Counted from the stretch's first letter, positions 1 to 8,832 are shown. The stretch: 61,266 nt of DNA from Paracoccus luteus (GCF_004522155.1 NZ_SDEA01000015.1:1-61266); one strand, 5' to 3'. A program made the numbers and translations. The notes: a model not told the origin generated them from the letters alone.

Positions 1-68
1 AGCCACTTGGCCAGCGTCCCTTCCTCCATCGTGGGGGACAGGGCAGGCATCAGGATTTCGGTTGCCAT
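1..68 (-). CDS. pdhB: Pyruvate dehydrogenase E1 beta, N-terminal fragment
   Basis: Only the first 22 codons are present; the gene runs off the left edge. The start reads MATEILMPALSPTMEEGTL, the beginning of a lipoyl domain. Alphaproteobacterial PdhB commonly carries such a domain in front of the E1 beta fold, and pdhA lies 12 bp upstream on the same strand, so PdhB is the first choice. E2 (PdhC) begins with a similar lipoyl domain, so E2 cannot be excluded from this fragment. The protein would work with PdhA in oxidative decarboxylation of pyruvate to acetyl-CoA. Confidence 0.8.
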   Translation of the reverse strand, partial: MATEILMPALSPTMEEGTLAKW

Positions 69-80
69 ATCGGTCCCCTC

Positions 81-1103
81 TCAGGCGTCGGCATAGATGT
101 CGGTCCACAGCTCGTCGGCATGCGGTTCCGGGCTTTCGCGGGCAAAGTCGGCGCTGTCGTTGACGATGTCCTTGATCTCCTTGTCGATGGCCTTCAGGTC
201 ATCCTCGGACGCGTGGCTGCCGGTCAGCAGCAGCGACCGCACGTTCTCGATCGGGTCGCGTTCGTCGCGCATCTTCTGCACCTCTTCGCGGGTGCGATAC
301 TTGGCCGGGTCCGACATGGAATGGCCGCGATAGCGATAGGTCATCATCTCAAGGATATACGGCCCCTTGCCCGCGCGGCAGTGGGCGACGGCCTTTTCGC
401 CGGCGGCCTTGACCGCCAGCACGTCCATGCCGTCCACCTGCTCGCCGGTCAGGCCGAAGGCCTCGCCCCGGCCGAACAGCGTCGTGGATTTGGTGGACCG
501 CTTCATGCTGGTCCCCATCGCATACTGGTTGTTCTCGATCACGAAGACGACGGGCAGGGACCACAGCTCGGCCATGTTGTAGGTCTCGTAGACCTGGCCC
601 TGGTTGGACGCGCCGTCGCCGAAATAGGTAAAGGTCACGCGGCCGTTGCCCAGATACTTGTCGGCGAAGGCAAGCCCCGCGCCCAACGGCACCTGCGCGC
701 CCACGATGCCGTGGCCGCCATAGAAATGGCGTTCCTTGGAAAACATGTGCATCGAGCCGCCCTTGCCCTTGGAGTATCCCCCCTCGCGCCCGGTCAGTTC
801 GGCCATGACGCCGCGCGCGGACATGCCGCAGGCCAGCATGTGGCCGTGGTCGCGATAGCTGGTGATGCGCTTGTCGCCTTCCTCGGCGGCGGCTTCCAGC
901 CCGACGACGACGGCTTCCTGCCCGATATACAGGTGGCAGAAGCCGCCGATCTGGCCCATGCCGTAAAGCTGGCCGGCCTTTTCCTCGAACCGGCGGATCA
1001 GCAGCATGTCGCGGTAAAGTTTCAGCAGCTCGTCGCGCGACACGTTGGGCTGGGCGCCCATGTCGGACGTGCTGTCGCTTGGGGCGGACGGCTTCCTTGC
1101 CAT
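81..1103 (-). CDS. pdhA: Pyruvate dehydrogenase E1 component subunit alpha
   Basis: This 340-residue protein is the thiamine-diphosphate subunit of the pyruvate dehydrogenase complex, which decarboxylates pyruvate and passes the acetyl group to lipoyl-E2. The ThDP motif starts with GDGASNQG at about residues 162-169 and ends with the ENNQYAMGTS stretch near 190. The conserved phosphorylation-loop sequence GHSMSDP follows later. Length is typical of the alphaproteobacterial family. A GGAGGAA ribosome site lies just before the ATG. The gene follows ftsB and is followed after 12 bp by pdhB. A perfect palindrome lies directly upstream of the ribosome site, which suggests repression or activation at this promoter. 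Confidence 0.96.
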   Translation of the reverse strand: MARKPSAPSDSTSDMGAQPNVSRDELLKLYRDMLLIRRFEEKAGQLYGMGQIGGFCHLYIGQEAVVVGLEAAAEEGDKRITSYRDHGHMLACGMSARGVMAELTGREGGYSKGKGGSMHMFSKERHFYGGHGIVGAQVPLGAGLAFADKYLGNGRVTFTYFGDGASNQGQVYETYNMAELWSLPVVFVIENNQYAMGTSMKRSTKSTTLFGRGEAFGLTGEQVDGMDVLAVKAAGEKAVAHCRAGKGPYILEMMTYRYRGHSMSDPAKYRTREEVQKMRDERDPIENVRSLLLTGSHASEDDLKAIDKEIKDIVNDSADFARESPEPHADELWTDIYADA

Positions 1104-1121
1104 GCGATTCCTCCGGCAGGA

Positions 1122-1139
1122 TAGTTCAACGTTGAACTA
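1122..1139. promoter_or_regulatory. Perfect 18-bp palindrome, candidate operator of pdhA
   Basis: The sequence TAGTTCAACGTTGAACTA is an uninterrupted perfect palindrome. Its centre is about 27 bp upstream of the pdhA ATG, immediately before the Shine-Dalgarno sequence. Two half-sites of this length and spacing fit a dimeric winged-helix regulator of the MarR or GntR kind. That assignment is inference; no regulator gene is adjacent. Confidence 0.6.
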
Positions 1140-1188
1140 ATCCTAGGCAGGCGATCCGGCGGGCCGCAAGGCTTTTCCTTGCGCCGCG

Positions 1189-1482
1189 TCAGCGCACCAC
1201 CAGCTCGTCGGCGCGCACCAGCCCCAGCACGTCGCGCGCGCGTTCGTCCAAAAGGTCGATGTCCAGATAATCGTCCGACAGCCGCCGGGTCAGGTTCCGC
1301 ATCTCGGCCACCTGCGCCTGCAGGGCGTCGCGTTCGCGCGTCAGCTGATCGGTTTCCGCCTCAAGCTGGACGCGGCGCAGGATGCCCGACGGGCCCTGCA
1401 CGGCGGCAAAGGCGAAATACAGCCCCAGCAGCAGCATGGCGAGGTAATAGACAAGGGCGCTGATCGGCAGGGTCTTGGTCAT
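1189..1482 (-). CDS. ftsB: Septum formation initiator, FtsB/DivIC family
   Basis: A 97-residue bitopic membrane protein. One transmembrane helix spans about residues 8-28 (ALVYYLAMLLLGLYFAFAAV), followed by a charged coiled coil at about 35-68 and a short C-terminal segment with LDERARDVLGL, which is typical of FtsB/DivIC. FtsB joins FtsL and FtsQ in the divisome in the inner membrane. The gene lies 86 bp upstream of pdhA on the same strand, an arrangement common in alphaproteobacteria. The family is short and weakly conserved, so the call rests on topology, the C-terminal motif and neighbourhood. Confidence 0.85.
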   Translation of the reverse strand: MTKTLPISALVYYLAMLLLGLYFAFAAVQGPSGILRRVQLEAETDQLTRERDALQAQVAEMRNLTRRLSDDYLDIDLLDERARDVLGLVRADELVVR

Positions 1483-1552
1483 GGCGTCGGTTCCGGCGGG
1501 TCGCCGCCACCATGCACGGTTGCCGCGCCGGTGTGAACGGGAACCTTGCGGG

Positions 1553-2830
1553 TCAGCCCAGCAGGTCGTCCAGCACCAGCGCCATGACGCCGGCGCTGTC
1601 GATCATGTCGCCGACCCCGATCCATTCGTCGGGCTGGTGCGCCAGGTCCAGCACGCCGGGCCCATAGGCGATGCAGTTCTTCAGCCGGCCGATACGGTCG
1701 ATGTGCTTCTGGTCATAGGTGCCGGGGCTGACGACATAGCCCGCCTCGCGGCCCAGCACCCGTTCGATGGCGGCAGCGGTGGTGCGGACCACGGGCGCGT
1801 CGCGGTCGGTCATCGAGGGGACCACCTCGAACAGGTCGCGGATCTCGTAGGAAAAGCCGGGGCGGTCGGCGCGGACGCGTTCCATCAGGTCGCGGACCTC
1901 GGCCTTGACCTCGGCCAGTTCCTCTTCGATCAGGAAACGCCGGTCGATCACGATGCGGCAGCGGTCGGGCACGCAGGGGGCGGGCAGGCCGGTATAGTCC
2001 GCCTCGGGTTCGCGCGCGCCGCCGTGGATCGAGTTGATGTTCAGCGTGCTGGACCGCGCGCCGTCGGGGATCACCGGCATCGCCGTGCGCTTGCCCGCCA
2101 GCAGGGGGAACAGCGTCCGCTCCATCTCGTCGATCACCGCGCCCATGTGGCGCACGGCGCAGTCGCCCAGAAACGGCATCGACCCGTGGGCGATGCGGCC
2201 CTGCGTCTCGACCTCGGCCCACCAGACGCCGCGGTGGCCCAGGCAGATGCGGTCCTTGTGCAGCGGTTCGGGGATGATGACGTGCTGGACGTGGTCGAAC
2301 CGGCCCTGCTGCGCCAGATAGGCGACCCCGCCGAAGCCGCCGGATTCCTCGTCCGCCGTGGCGCTGATTTCCACCGTGCCGGCGTGATCGGGGTTCAGGG
2401 CGACGAACGCCTCGGCGGCGATGATGCTGGCGGCCAGACCCCCCTTCATGTCGCAGGCGCCGCGGCCATAGATGCGGTCCTCGGCGGCGACATGCTCGGC
2501 GGCGAACGGGTCGCGGGTCCAGCCGTGGCCCACCTCGACCACGTCGTGGTGGCTGTTGAAATGCACGCAGTCGCCGGGCCGCCCGCCCGCGTGGCGCGCG
2601 ATGATGTTCCAGCGTGGATAGGCCTCGCTGTCGCCGGGGGTGCCGTGGGCGCGGATCAGCTCGACCTGCCAGCCCTGCGCCTGCATCCGCGCGGCCAGAT
2701 AGTCGCAGATGGCGCGATAATCGCGCCCCGGCGGGTTCAGCGTGGGGATGCGGATCAGATCCTGCGTCAGCGCGATCAGATCGTCGCGGCGCGCGGCGAT
2801 GGCGGTTTTCAGCGTGTCCATGCCCGCCAT
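1553..2830 (-). CDS. M20 family deacylase (ArgE/DapE/acetylornithine deacetylase type)
   Basis: A two-zinc metallopeptidase-fold hydrolase of about 425 residues that removes acyl groups from amino acids or peptides in the cytoplasm. Metal and catalytic motifs are visible in order: HFNSHHDVVEVG, GRGACDMKGGLAA and ATADEESGG, with a dimerisation domain in between. It ends 70 bp before ftsB. The start is uncertain: ATG at 2830 gives MAGMDTL, and ATG at 2821 gives MDTL. A more distal ATG at 2857 adds a low-complexity leader and is less likely. The exact substrate (acetylornithine, succinyl-diaminopimelate or another acyl amino acid) cannot be decided from sequence. Confidence 0.85.
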   Translation of the reverse strand: MAGMDTLKTAIAARRDDLIALTQDLIRIPTLNPPGRDYRAICDYLAARMQAQGWQVELIRAHGTPGDSEAYPRWNIIARHAGGRPGDCVHFNSHHDVVEVGHGWTRDPFAAEHVAAEDRIYGRGACDMKGGLAASIIAAEAFVALNPDHAGTVEISATADEESGGFGGVAYLAQQGRFDHVQHVIIPEPLHKDRICLGHRGVWWAEVETQGRIAHGSMPFLGDCAVRHMGAVIDEMERTLFPLLAGKRTAMPVIPDGARSSTLNINSIHGGAREPEADYTGLPAPCVPDRCRIVIDRRFLIEEELAEVKAEVRDLMERVRADRPGFSYEIRDLFEVVPSMTDRDAPVVRTTAAAIERVLGREAGYVVSPGTYDQKHIDRIGRLKNCIAYGPGVLDLAHQPDEWIGVGDMIDSAGVMALVLDDLLG

Positions 2831-2891
2831 GCTAGGCGGGCCGCGCGGGGGCTGCAATCCGGGGTTGCGGCGGGCACGGCGGGGAACCCCC

Positions 2892-2921
2892 TTGATCCGC
2901 GCAAGTTTTCACCCCGTTATC
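2892..2921 (+). promoter_or_regulatory. Candidate sigma70 promoter of the six-gene cluster
   Basis: TTGATC at 2892-2897 and GTTATC at 2916-2921 are separated by 18 bp. They lie 27-56 bp before the first gene of the plus-strand cluster, in the divergent gap shared with the M20 deacylase. The match is partial, so this is a prediction only. Confidence 0.4.
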
Positions 2922-2947
2922 GGCAGCGGTGAACGACGGAGCGTATG

Positions 2948-4027
2948 ATGGCCAGCCTGGAACAGCAGATCACCGACAGCCAGAAACAGGTGGCCGTCAC
3001 GCAGGACAAGATCGCCCGCATCGGCAGCACGCTGAATCGGATGGCGCGGGCCGACGCGTCCGCGCAGGCGCCGTCGATGGACATCGCCAACGCCACGCTG
3101 GACGACGTCCACAAGCACAGCGAGGCGATGAACGCCAACATCGCCGAGCTGATCATGGGGCTGGACGACGTGACCGCCGGGTTCAGCAAGGACTTTGAAC
3201 AGATGCGGTCCAAGACCGGCTGGGAAAGTTTCGTCGGCATCTTCGCGCGCGGCAAATCGGAATCGATGCGCCAGGAACGGCTGCGCCATGCCTCGATCGA
3301 CGACAAGCTGCAGGATCTGATTTCCAAGTCCGACGTTATCACCCGCCTGTTGCAGGGCCAGCTGGACCTGCTGAACGACCAGAAGGCCAAGGTGGAAACC
3401 AATCTGTCCCAGACGCTTGCCGAACGCGAAGAGGCGGTCGCCACGCTGGAATCGCTGCGCGAACGCATCCGGGCGATGGACCCGCAGCTGATCGACCTGG
3501 AAAACCGCGTGGGCGCGACCACCGACCCCAGCGACCGGACCCGGCTGGAAACGGAACTCGCCAACGCCAACAAGGACCACAACGCCCTGGTGCAGGACGA
3601 ACAGGTGGCGCTGGCGCGGTCGCAGACGCTGGAACGCTATATCGAGGCGGGCAAGACCTGGGTGGACAGCCTGCAGAACCAGGCGGCGACGCAGATGGTG
3701 CTGATCAACAAGCTGCAGACCGACACCCGCCAGCGCGTGGTGCTGTATGACGCGCTGACCAAGTCGCTGAAGACCGCCCAGCAGCAGGACGTGGCCCACC
3801 GCATCAACGAGATCGGCGTCAAGACCGACCAGGAGGCGCAGACCGCGATGGCCGGCATCGGCGCCGCGACCAACGACCGGATGGCCGACATGCTGGACGC
3901 GCACGGCGAACACATGGTCTTTGCCCGCAAGGTGCTTGAGGAAAAGGCCCGCGCCGACGAGCGCTTTGCCCGCCGCTTTGCCCAGATCGTCGAAAAGCAC
4001 GACAAGAACCTGTATGGCGGGTCGTAA
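2948..4027 (+). CDS. Coiled-coil cytoplasmic protein, first gene of six-gene cluster
   Basis: A 359-residue protein with no signal peptide or membrane helix. It is mostly charged and helical, with long coiled-coil stretches at about residues 100-195 and 200-300 rich in Gln, Glu, Lys and Leu. I do not recognise a family with confidence. The all-helical character and a central segment with repeated Gln/Leu/Lys recall TelA/KlaA-type 'toxic anion resistance' proteins, but I see no diagnostic motif. Two ATGs lie in frame at 2945 and 2948. The second was chosen because GGAG at 2938-2941 is 6 bp from it. The stop is directly followed by the GTG of the next gene, so the two are probably co-translated. 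It may be a scaffold or adaptor for the AAA+ protein encoded downstream; that is inference. Confidence 0.85.
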   Translation: MASLEQQITDSQKQVAVTQDKIARIGSTLNRMARADASAQAPSMDIANATLDDVHKHSEAMNANIAELIMGLDDVTAGFSKDFEQMRSKTGWESFVGIFARGKSESMRQERLRHASIDDKLQDLISKSDVITRLLQGQLDLLNDQKAKVETNLSQTLAEREEAVATLESLRERIRAMDPQLIDLENRVGATTDPSDRTRLETELANANKDHNALVQDEQVALARSQTLERYIEAGKTWVDSLQNQAATQMVLINKLQTDTRQRVVLYDALTKSLKTAQQQDVAHRINEIGVKTDQEAQTAMAGIGAATNDRMADMLDAHGEHMVFARKVLEEKARADERFARRFAQIVEKHDKNLYGGS

Positions 4028-5158
4028 GTGTCCGACGCGTCCGGCCTTGCCGCCGATCACCGGGCCATCGCCGACGATCTGGTCGCGCGGGCCTATGTCC
4101 TGCAGCTGCGCCGGGTGGCCGCGGCGCTGACGCCCGCGCTGGCCGAGATGGTGCGCGACCGCATCTTCTCGGCGACCGAGGTGCAGGTGATCGACGGCTA
4201 TCTGCGCGCGCTGCTGGCGACGGCGCAGGCGCTGTCGATGAAATACCTGCTGGTAGGGCGGGCCGAGGGGCCGCTGCGCCGTGCGCTGACCATCGACATT
4301 GACGATTCAGGCTTTCCGGTCTGGCAGGAAATCGCCCAGACCGCCGCCGACGCCGCGCAGGCGGGCGAGGAACTGGCCCGCAGCCCCACCGCCGCCGCGA
4401 TCAAGGACGACATGATCCGCCAGATCGTCGGCGACCTGACCCATCCGACGCGCCTGCAATACGCGCTGTCGCAGCGGATGTATTACGAATCGCTCGCCGC
4501 CGGCGGGCTGTTCTGGCCGCAGATGCACCCGCAGGCGCTGGGGCTGGGCCAGCAGGGAAACCGCCGCCGCTGGCTGATCCACTGGGGCGTCTATGACAGC
4601 CGCCAGAACCTGCCGGTGGTCTATCTGATGGACTGCGACGACACCGGCCGCCGCCCCTTGCCCGACGACGCCCGGCGCTGGCCCGAGGCGCGCGCCCATC
4701 TGCTGGCGCAGTCGGTGGGGGCGCTGCAGTTGCTGACCATCGCGCAGGGCTTCGACGCCGATTTCGACACGCTGCACCCCCAGCGGCTGCGGCGGCTGAC
4801 GCTGGGGCCGATCCATTCGCGCGAGTTCACCGTGCAGGAAGGCCCGATCCGCCAGGTGCTGGACGATGCGCGCGCCGAGCCGGGGCAGGACTGGGCGCTG
4901 GCCCTGTCCGTCGAGGATCTGGTGTCCGACCGGGCCGAGATGGAATCCTCGGGGCTGTTCACGGTGACCGAGCGCCAGATCTGGCGCATCGACCCGCTGG
5001 ACCGGCACGGGGCCGGGCAGGGGACGACGGCGGCCCAACGGCTGCTGGTGATCCCGCAGCGCCCCTATCAGGCGCTGGCGCGGCTGGACCCGCCCGGCTT
5101 TCGCGGCATCCGCAAATATGTTCCCGGCCCCGACGGCCGCGTTCTGGGGTTCGGCTGA
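4028..5158 (+). CDS. Uncharacterised protein, second gene of six-gene cluster
   Basis: A 376-residue soluble protein that I cannot assign to a family. The N-terminal part (about 1-150) is alanine-rich and helical. The middle and C-terminal parts hold aromatic-rich mixed alpha/beta sequence, for example RRRWLIHWGVYDSRQNLPVVY near residues 180-200. No metal, nucleotide or signal motif is evident. It starts with a GTG immediately after the preceding stop codon, and its TGA overlaps the ATG of the AAA+ gene by one base. This indicates a single transcript and matched expression. Physical partnership with the ATPase is the simplest guess. Confidence 0.85.
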   Translation: MSDASGLAADHRAIADDLVARAYVLQLRRVAAALTPALAEMVRDRIFSATEVQVIDGYLRALLATAQALSMKYLLVGRAEGPLRRALTIDIDDSGFPVWQEIAQTAADAAQAGEELARSPTAAAIKDDMIRQIVGDLTHPTRLQYALSQRMYYESLAAGGLFWPQMHPQALGLGQQGNRRRWLIHWGVYDSRQNLPVVYLMDCDDTGRRPLPDDARRWPEARAHLLAQSVGALQLLTIAQGFDADFDTLHPQRLRRLTLGPIHSREFTVQEGPIRQVLDDARAEPGQDWALALSVEDLVSDRAEMESSGLFTVTERQIWRIDPLDRHGAGQGTTAAQRLLVIPQRPYQALARLDPPGFRGIRKYVPGPDGRVLGFG

Positions 5159-7086
5159 TGGACACGCGCGACGAGATGGAACTGCCCGAGCCGAAGATAC
5201 GGGCGCATTACGGGCAGGCGCTGGCGCTGCTGACCGGGTTCGACCACGCCCCCCGGCTGGCATCCGCCGCGCCCGCCACGTTGCCGGAACGCTCGCCCGG
5301 CGTGCCCCGCGCCTCGCGCTTTCGGTCCACCACGCCGGGGCTGGCGGGCGTGTCCGCGCAGCGCCCCGGCGCCGTGCGGCTGATCGACCGCGTCGGGCGA
5401 ACGGACGGCGACGACCTGCCGTCGCCCGCCGCCGCGACCGTGCTGCGCGCCATGCGCCGGGCGCTTGCGGTCGCGCTGGCCGTGGGGGACGAGGTCGCCG
5501 CCCGGTCCGGCGCAGCCGAACTGAAGCGCGCCAACCTGGAAAGCCGCCTGCCCGTCGAACGCCGCAGCGCGTTCGCGGAACTGCTGGCGGCGGAATCGCT
5601 GGCCGTGCTGTCGGTGCTGGCCAATGCGACGGCGTTCCTGCTGGCCGAACACGCGCAGGCCGAGGCACCCGACATCGGCGGCGTGGCCGAGATCCTGACC
5701 GACGCGCCCCACGTCGCGCTGCAGGGCGCGCTGTGGGAACTGGACGCCAAGCTGGCTGCCCACGCCGCCGACGACGCCACGCTGGTCGCCGTGACGCTGG
5801 CCTGGGCCGAGGCGCTGGCGGCCGCCGCCGCCGCCCGGGCCGGTGCCGCGCCGGGCACCGCCGCATTCACCGGCGCGCGCTGGCGCGTGGCCGCGGACGA
5901 CCTGCCCATCGCAGGATTCGCGCCTGCGACCCGCGCCCGCGGCAAGCCCGTGCAGATGGCCTTCAAGCGCCCCGAGGAGGTGGTCGGCAACGCCATCGCC
6001 AAGCATCAGGCGATGCGGCTGGCACGGATGCTGGTCGCCTATGATTTCGACCGCAGGATGAACCCGTTCGTGGAACTGGGCGGTTTCATCTTCACCTTTC
6101 TGGGGGACGGACGGCCGGGGACGGGCAAGACGACGCTGATCCAGATGATGGCGGGGCTGGTCAACGACTATTGCACCGTCGCGGGCTATCCGTTCCGCTA
6201 TCAGAACCTGGGCATCGACAACGTGGACAGCTATCAGGGCAAGTCGGGCCAGAACGCGCGCGCCTTTGTCGATGCGATCATCGACCCCGCCGTGATCGGC
6301 CTTGGCACCATCGACGACATCGACCAGGTCGCGGGGCGGCGCGGCGACCGGCAGTCGTCCTCGGGCCAGCAGGAAATCACCGCCGTGCTGATGGATGCCT
6401 TTGCCGGCGCGGGGACGGTGGTGCGCGGCAACGCCACCTTCGGCATGTTTTCCAACCACGCCGACTCCATCGACGAGGCGCTGCGCCAGCGTGCGGGCGC
6501 GCGGTTCCTGATCGACGGCCCCAAGACGCAGGCCGATTACATCGACATCCTGTCCCTACTGCTGGGTCGCCGCCACGCCATACCCGTGGGCGATCACCAG
6601 CTGATGCGCGCGCAAGAGATCAGGGCGGCCGTGCAGCAGGGCTATGCCGGCCACGACCGCCCCGCGGAACCCGCGCTGGCCGCGATCCACGACGATCTGT
6701 CGGCGCGACTCGGCCCGCTGGACACGCTGTCCGACATCGGCACCTATCTGCACGAAATCGCCCGGGCCGAGCCGCGCTTCACCGGCCGCGCGGTCAAGAA
6801 CATCACGGACGCGATCAAGACCCGCGCAATGGACTTCGACATGCCCGACGACTGGTTCGAGACGCCCAGGCCGTTCCTGCACCAGCCCTATGCCCGCAAG
6901 CTGGACATGATCGCCGGCCTGCGCCAGCCGATCACCCCCGCGATGGTCGTGCAGGAAATCAACCGCTACGCCGACAGCGAATGGCGCTATGCCGAGACGG
7001 CGGACGAAACGGCGATCGACGAGGCGGTGCGGGGCATGGAACGTGCGGTCGAGGCGCGGCGGCGGTTCGAGGAACGGGCAGGATGA
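5158..7086 (+). CDS. AAA+ ATPase with long novel N-terminal region
   Basis: A 642-residue protein. Residues 1-300 form an Ala-rich helical region with no motif I know. A AAA+ module follows: Walker A GRPGTGKT at 318-325, Walker B ending IDDID at 385-389, a sensor-1 Asn in GMFSNHAD at about 433, and candidate arginine fingers in LRQRAGARF at 442-450. Residues after about 455 hold the helical lid and a further C-terminal domain ending in a charged helix. No protease, helicase or HNH motif is fused to it, so it is likely a remodelling motor or switch acting on partner proteins. The ATG overlaps the previous stop (TGATG). It is the only obvious enzyme of the cluster. Confidence 0.9.
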   Translation: MDTRDEMELPEPKIRAHYGQALALLTGFDHAPRLASAAPATLPERSPGVPRASRFRSTTPGLAGVSAQRPGAVRLIDRVGRTDGDDLPSPAAATVLRAMRRALAVALAVGDEVAARSGAAELKRANLESRLPVERRSAFAELLAAESLAVLSVLANATAFLLAEHAQAEAPDIGGVAEILTDAPHVALQGALWELDAKLAAHAADDATLVAVTLAWAEALAAAAAARAGAAPGTAAFTGARWRVAADDLPIAGFAPATRARGKPVQMAFKRPEEVVGNAIAKHQAMRLARMLVAYDFDRRMNPFVELGGFIFTFLGDGRPGTGKTTLIQMMAGLVNDYCTVAGYPFRYQNLGIDNVDSYQGKSGQNARAFVDAIIDPAVIGLGTIDDIDQVAGRRGDRQSSSGQQEITAVLMDAFAGAGTVVRGNATFGMFSNHADSIDEALRQRAGARFLIDGPKTQADYIDILSLLLGRRHAIPVGDHQLMRAQEIRAAVQQGYAGHDRPAEPALAAIHDDLSARLGPLDTLSDIGTYLHEIARAEPRFTGRAVKNITDAIKTRAMDFDMPDDWFETPRPFLHQPYARKLDMIAGLRQPITPAMVVQEINRYADSEWRYAETADETAIDEAVRGMERAVEARRRFEERAG

Positions 7087-7132
7087 CCGGGATGAGGTGC
7101 AACGCCGCCCGCCCAGCGCCACGGGACGCGCC

Positions 7133-8551
7133 ATGAAACTCCTCATCGAACGCGGCCTGATGTTCGGGAACCTGATCCGGGTGGACAGCCCCGCATGGGT
7201 GGCGCTGTATAACCGCGCGCTGGACAAGCTGACCGGCCGGACCACGCAGCTGACCGAGTTCCACATCGACCTGACCGGCCTTTCGCCCGAGGTCGGGGAT
7301 GAGCTGGGCGATCTGGACTATCTCGTCCCGAAAGGCGGCAACCGCCAGTTCATCCTGCTGACGACCGAGCAGAAGGACGCGCCGATGCTGGCCGCGGATC
7401 TGTCAGTCTATCGCTCGATCCTGCGCCGGTTCATCGCCGACAACGAAAGCCAGCTGTTCAGCCTGACCGCCCGGGATGCGGTGGTGGGCGAGATCGACGA
7501 CCAGGTCTGGCAGGTCGCGCAGCCCGCCGACCTGCTGGACATCCGGCAGGTCCGCATCAGCGCCGACACCACCGGCAACCACGTGGCCGAGGCCGACCGC
7601 CTGACCGCCATGATCGACCGCTTCCGCAGCCAGCCGGACGCGTGGTGGGACGACGTGCTGATCGCCGCGATGATCGAGCAGGCGAAAAAATCCGGCGACG
7701 TGATCCGCAACCCGGTGCGGCTGGCGCACACCAGCTTTGACGTGCCCGATTTCTGGACGCCCGCGTTCGGCGGCGTCTATGTCATCCGCTCGGCCCGCGA
7801 GGCGGCGGTGATCTTTGCCGATCCGGCGCAGCGGACGGCGCTGGCGGGCGCGCGGGTGATGACGCTGGACGACCGCCACGACATCGCGGGCTGGCTGGCG
7901 CGCCACGCGCTGGCCGAACCCATCGCCGGCGCGGCGGGGGCGGATGCGGCGGCGGTGCTGCGCCAGAAGATCGACTTCATCCTTGTCGATGCGGCCACGC
8001 GCGCGGGCATCGATCCCGGCGACGGCACCCGCGCCAGCCTGCGCCGGGCCGCGGCGCGGCTGGACGGCGCGGACCTGCCGGCCGAGCTGAGGGGACTGTC
8101 GGCGATCCTGCGCTATGTCGAGACCGGCGGCGACTGGCCGGCGGTGGATTCGGGCGACCCGGCCTATTTCTATGCGCTGCGGGCCAGCGCCGGACCCGCG
8201 CGCAATCTGGTCAACCAGCTTTTGACCGACCTTGCGCCCCATGACGTTCGGGCGCTGTTCATCCTGAACAAGCCCCTGTTCTATCGGCTGTATCAGGGCT
8301 GGGACGCGCGCAAGCAGGCCTATGTCGCCGACCAGCTGGCGCGTGAATACCAGATCGACAAGCAGGGCACGCGCGCGGCGCTGTTCGGCCCCGAACCCGG
8401 CATGGCCGAGGACACCGCGCCCACCCCGCCCCCCGCCGCCTCGCCCGCCGCCTCGCCCTGGGGTCCGGCGCGGGTGCGGCTGACCGAACAGCCCGCCGCA
8501 GGCCCGTGGGGCGCGGCAACCCGCACCGACAGGGGGCGTCCGTGGCCCTGA
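7133..8551 (+). CDS. Uncharacterised protein, fourth gene of six-gene cluster
   Basis: A 472-residue soluble protein without a recognised domain. Residues 1-415 look folded and mixed alpha/beta, with conserved-looking segments such as RGLMFGNLIRVDSPAWVALY at the start and FILNKPLFYRLYQGWD near 380. The last 50 residues or so are a Pro/Ala-rich tail that is probably disordered. ATG at 7133 was chosen over upstream in-frame ATGs because those lie inside the AAA+ gene. The 3' end overlaps the next small gene by 10 bp. Neighbourhood links it to the AAA+ ATPase; it may be the substrate or an adaptor. That role is inference. Confidence 0.85.
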   Translation: MKLLIERGLMFGNLIRVDSPAWVALYNRALDKLTGRTTQLTEFHIDLTGLSPEVGDELGDLDYLVPKGGNRQFILLTTEQKDAPMLAADLSVYRSILRRFIADNESQLFSLTARDAVVGEIDDQVWQVAQPADLLDIRQVRISADTTGNHVAEADRLTAMIDRFRSQPDAWWDDVLIAAMIEQAKKSGDVIRNPVRLAHTSFDVPDFWTPAFGGVYVIRSAREAAVIFADPAQRTALAGARVMTLDDRHDIAGWLARHALAEPIAGAAGADAAAVLRQKIDFILVDAATRAGIDPGDGTRASLRRAAARLDGADLPAELRGLSAILRYVETGGDWPAVDSGDPAYFYALRASAGPARNLVNQLLTDLAPHDVRALFILNKPLFYRLYQGWDARKQAYVADQLAREYQIDKQGTRAALFGPEPGMAEDTAPTPPPAASPAASPWGPARVRLTEQPAAGPWGAATRTDRGRPWP

Positions 8552-8820
8552 TCCGGCTTGTCGTCCTTGTCCTGGCCGTCGAGGCGCTGTTCTACGCCCT
8601 GATCTCGGTCTATGTGCGTTCCCTGCGGCGCGAGGCGCTGGAGGAGGCGTGGGCGCGGCGTCATCCCGACCGGCCCGGCGACGGCCCGGAACGGCGCCGG
8701 TTCATCCGGCGTTCGATGACCGGGTTCCGGCGCAGCCTCAAGGCGCGGCTTGTCGGGCTGGTGTTCGTCCTGCCGACGCTGGCGATCGTCGTGATCGCCT
8801 GGATCGTGAACTTCGACTGA
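8542..8820 (+). CDS. Small inner-membrane protein with two transmembrane helices
   Basis: A 92-residue protein read from the GTG at 8542, which has AGGGGG at 8531-8536 as ribosome site. It overlaps the preceding gene by 10 bp. Two hydrophobic segments, at about residues 3-25 and 69-90, flank a basic loop rich in Arg that should face the cytoplasm. No family is recognised. With the next gene it gives the cluster a membrane component, so the AAA+ complex may act at the inner membrane. Confidence 0.75.
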   Translation: MALIRLVVLVLAVEALFYALISVYVRSLRREALEEAWARRHPDRPGDGPERRRFIRRSMTGFRRSLKARLVGLVFVLPTLAIVVIAWIVNFD

Positions 8821-8832
8821 AGGGAGACCCCG

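Noticed and set aside
2948..4027. Firm assignment to TelA (toxic anion resistance)
   Set aside because: Only the all-helical character agrees. No diagnostic motif was visible, so the call stays at coiled-coil protein.
2909..4060. Minus-strand open frame opposite the coiled-coil gene
   Set aside because: Low-complexity translation with no start context; the plus frame is in an operon with matching overlaps.
4307..5866. Long minus-strand open frame across the second and third cluster genes
   Set aside because: It crosses the junction of two tightly coupled plus-strand genes and its translation is Arg/Pro/Ala repeats.
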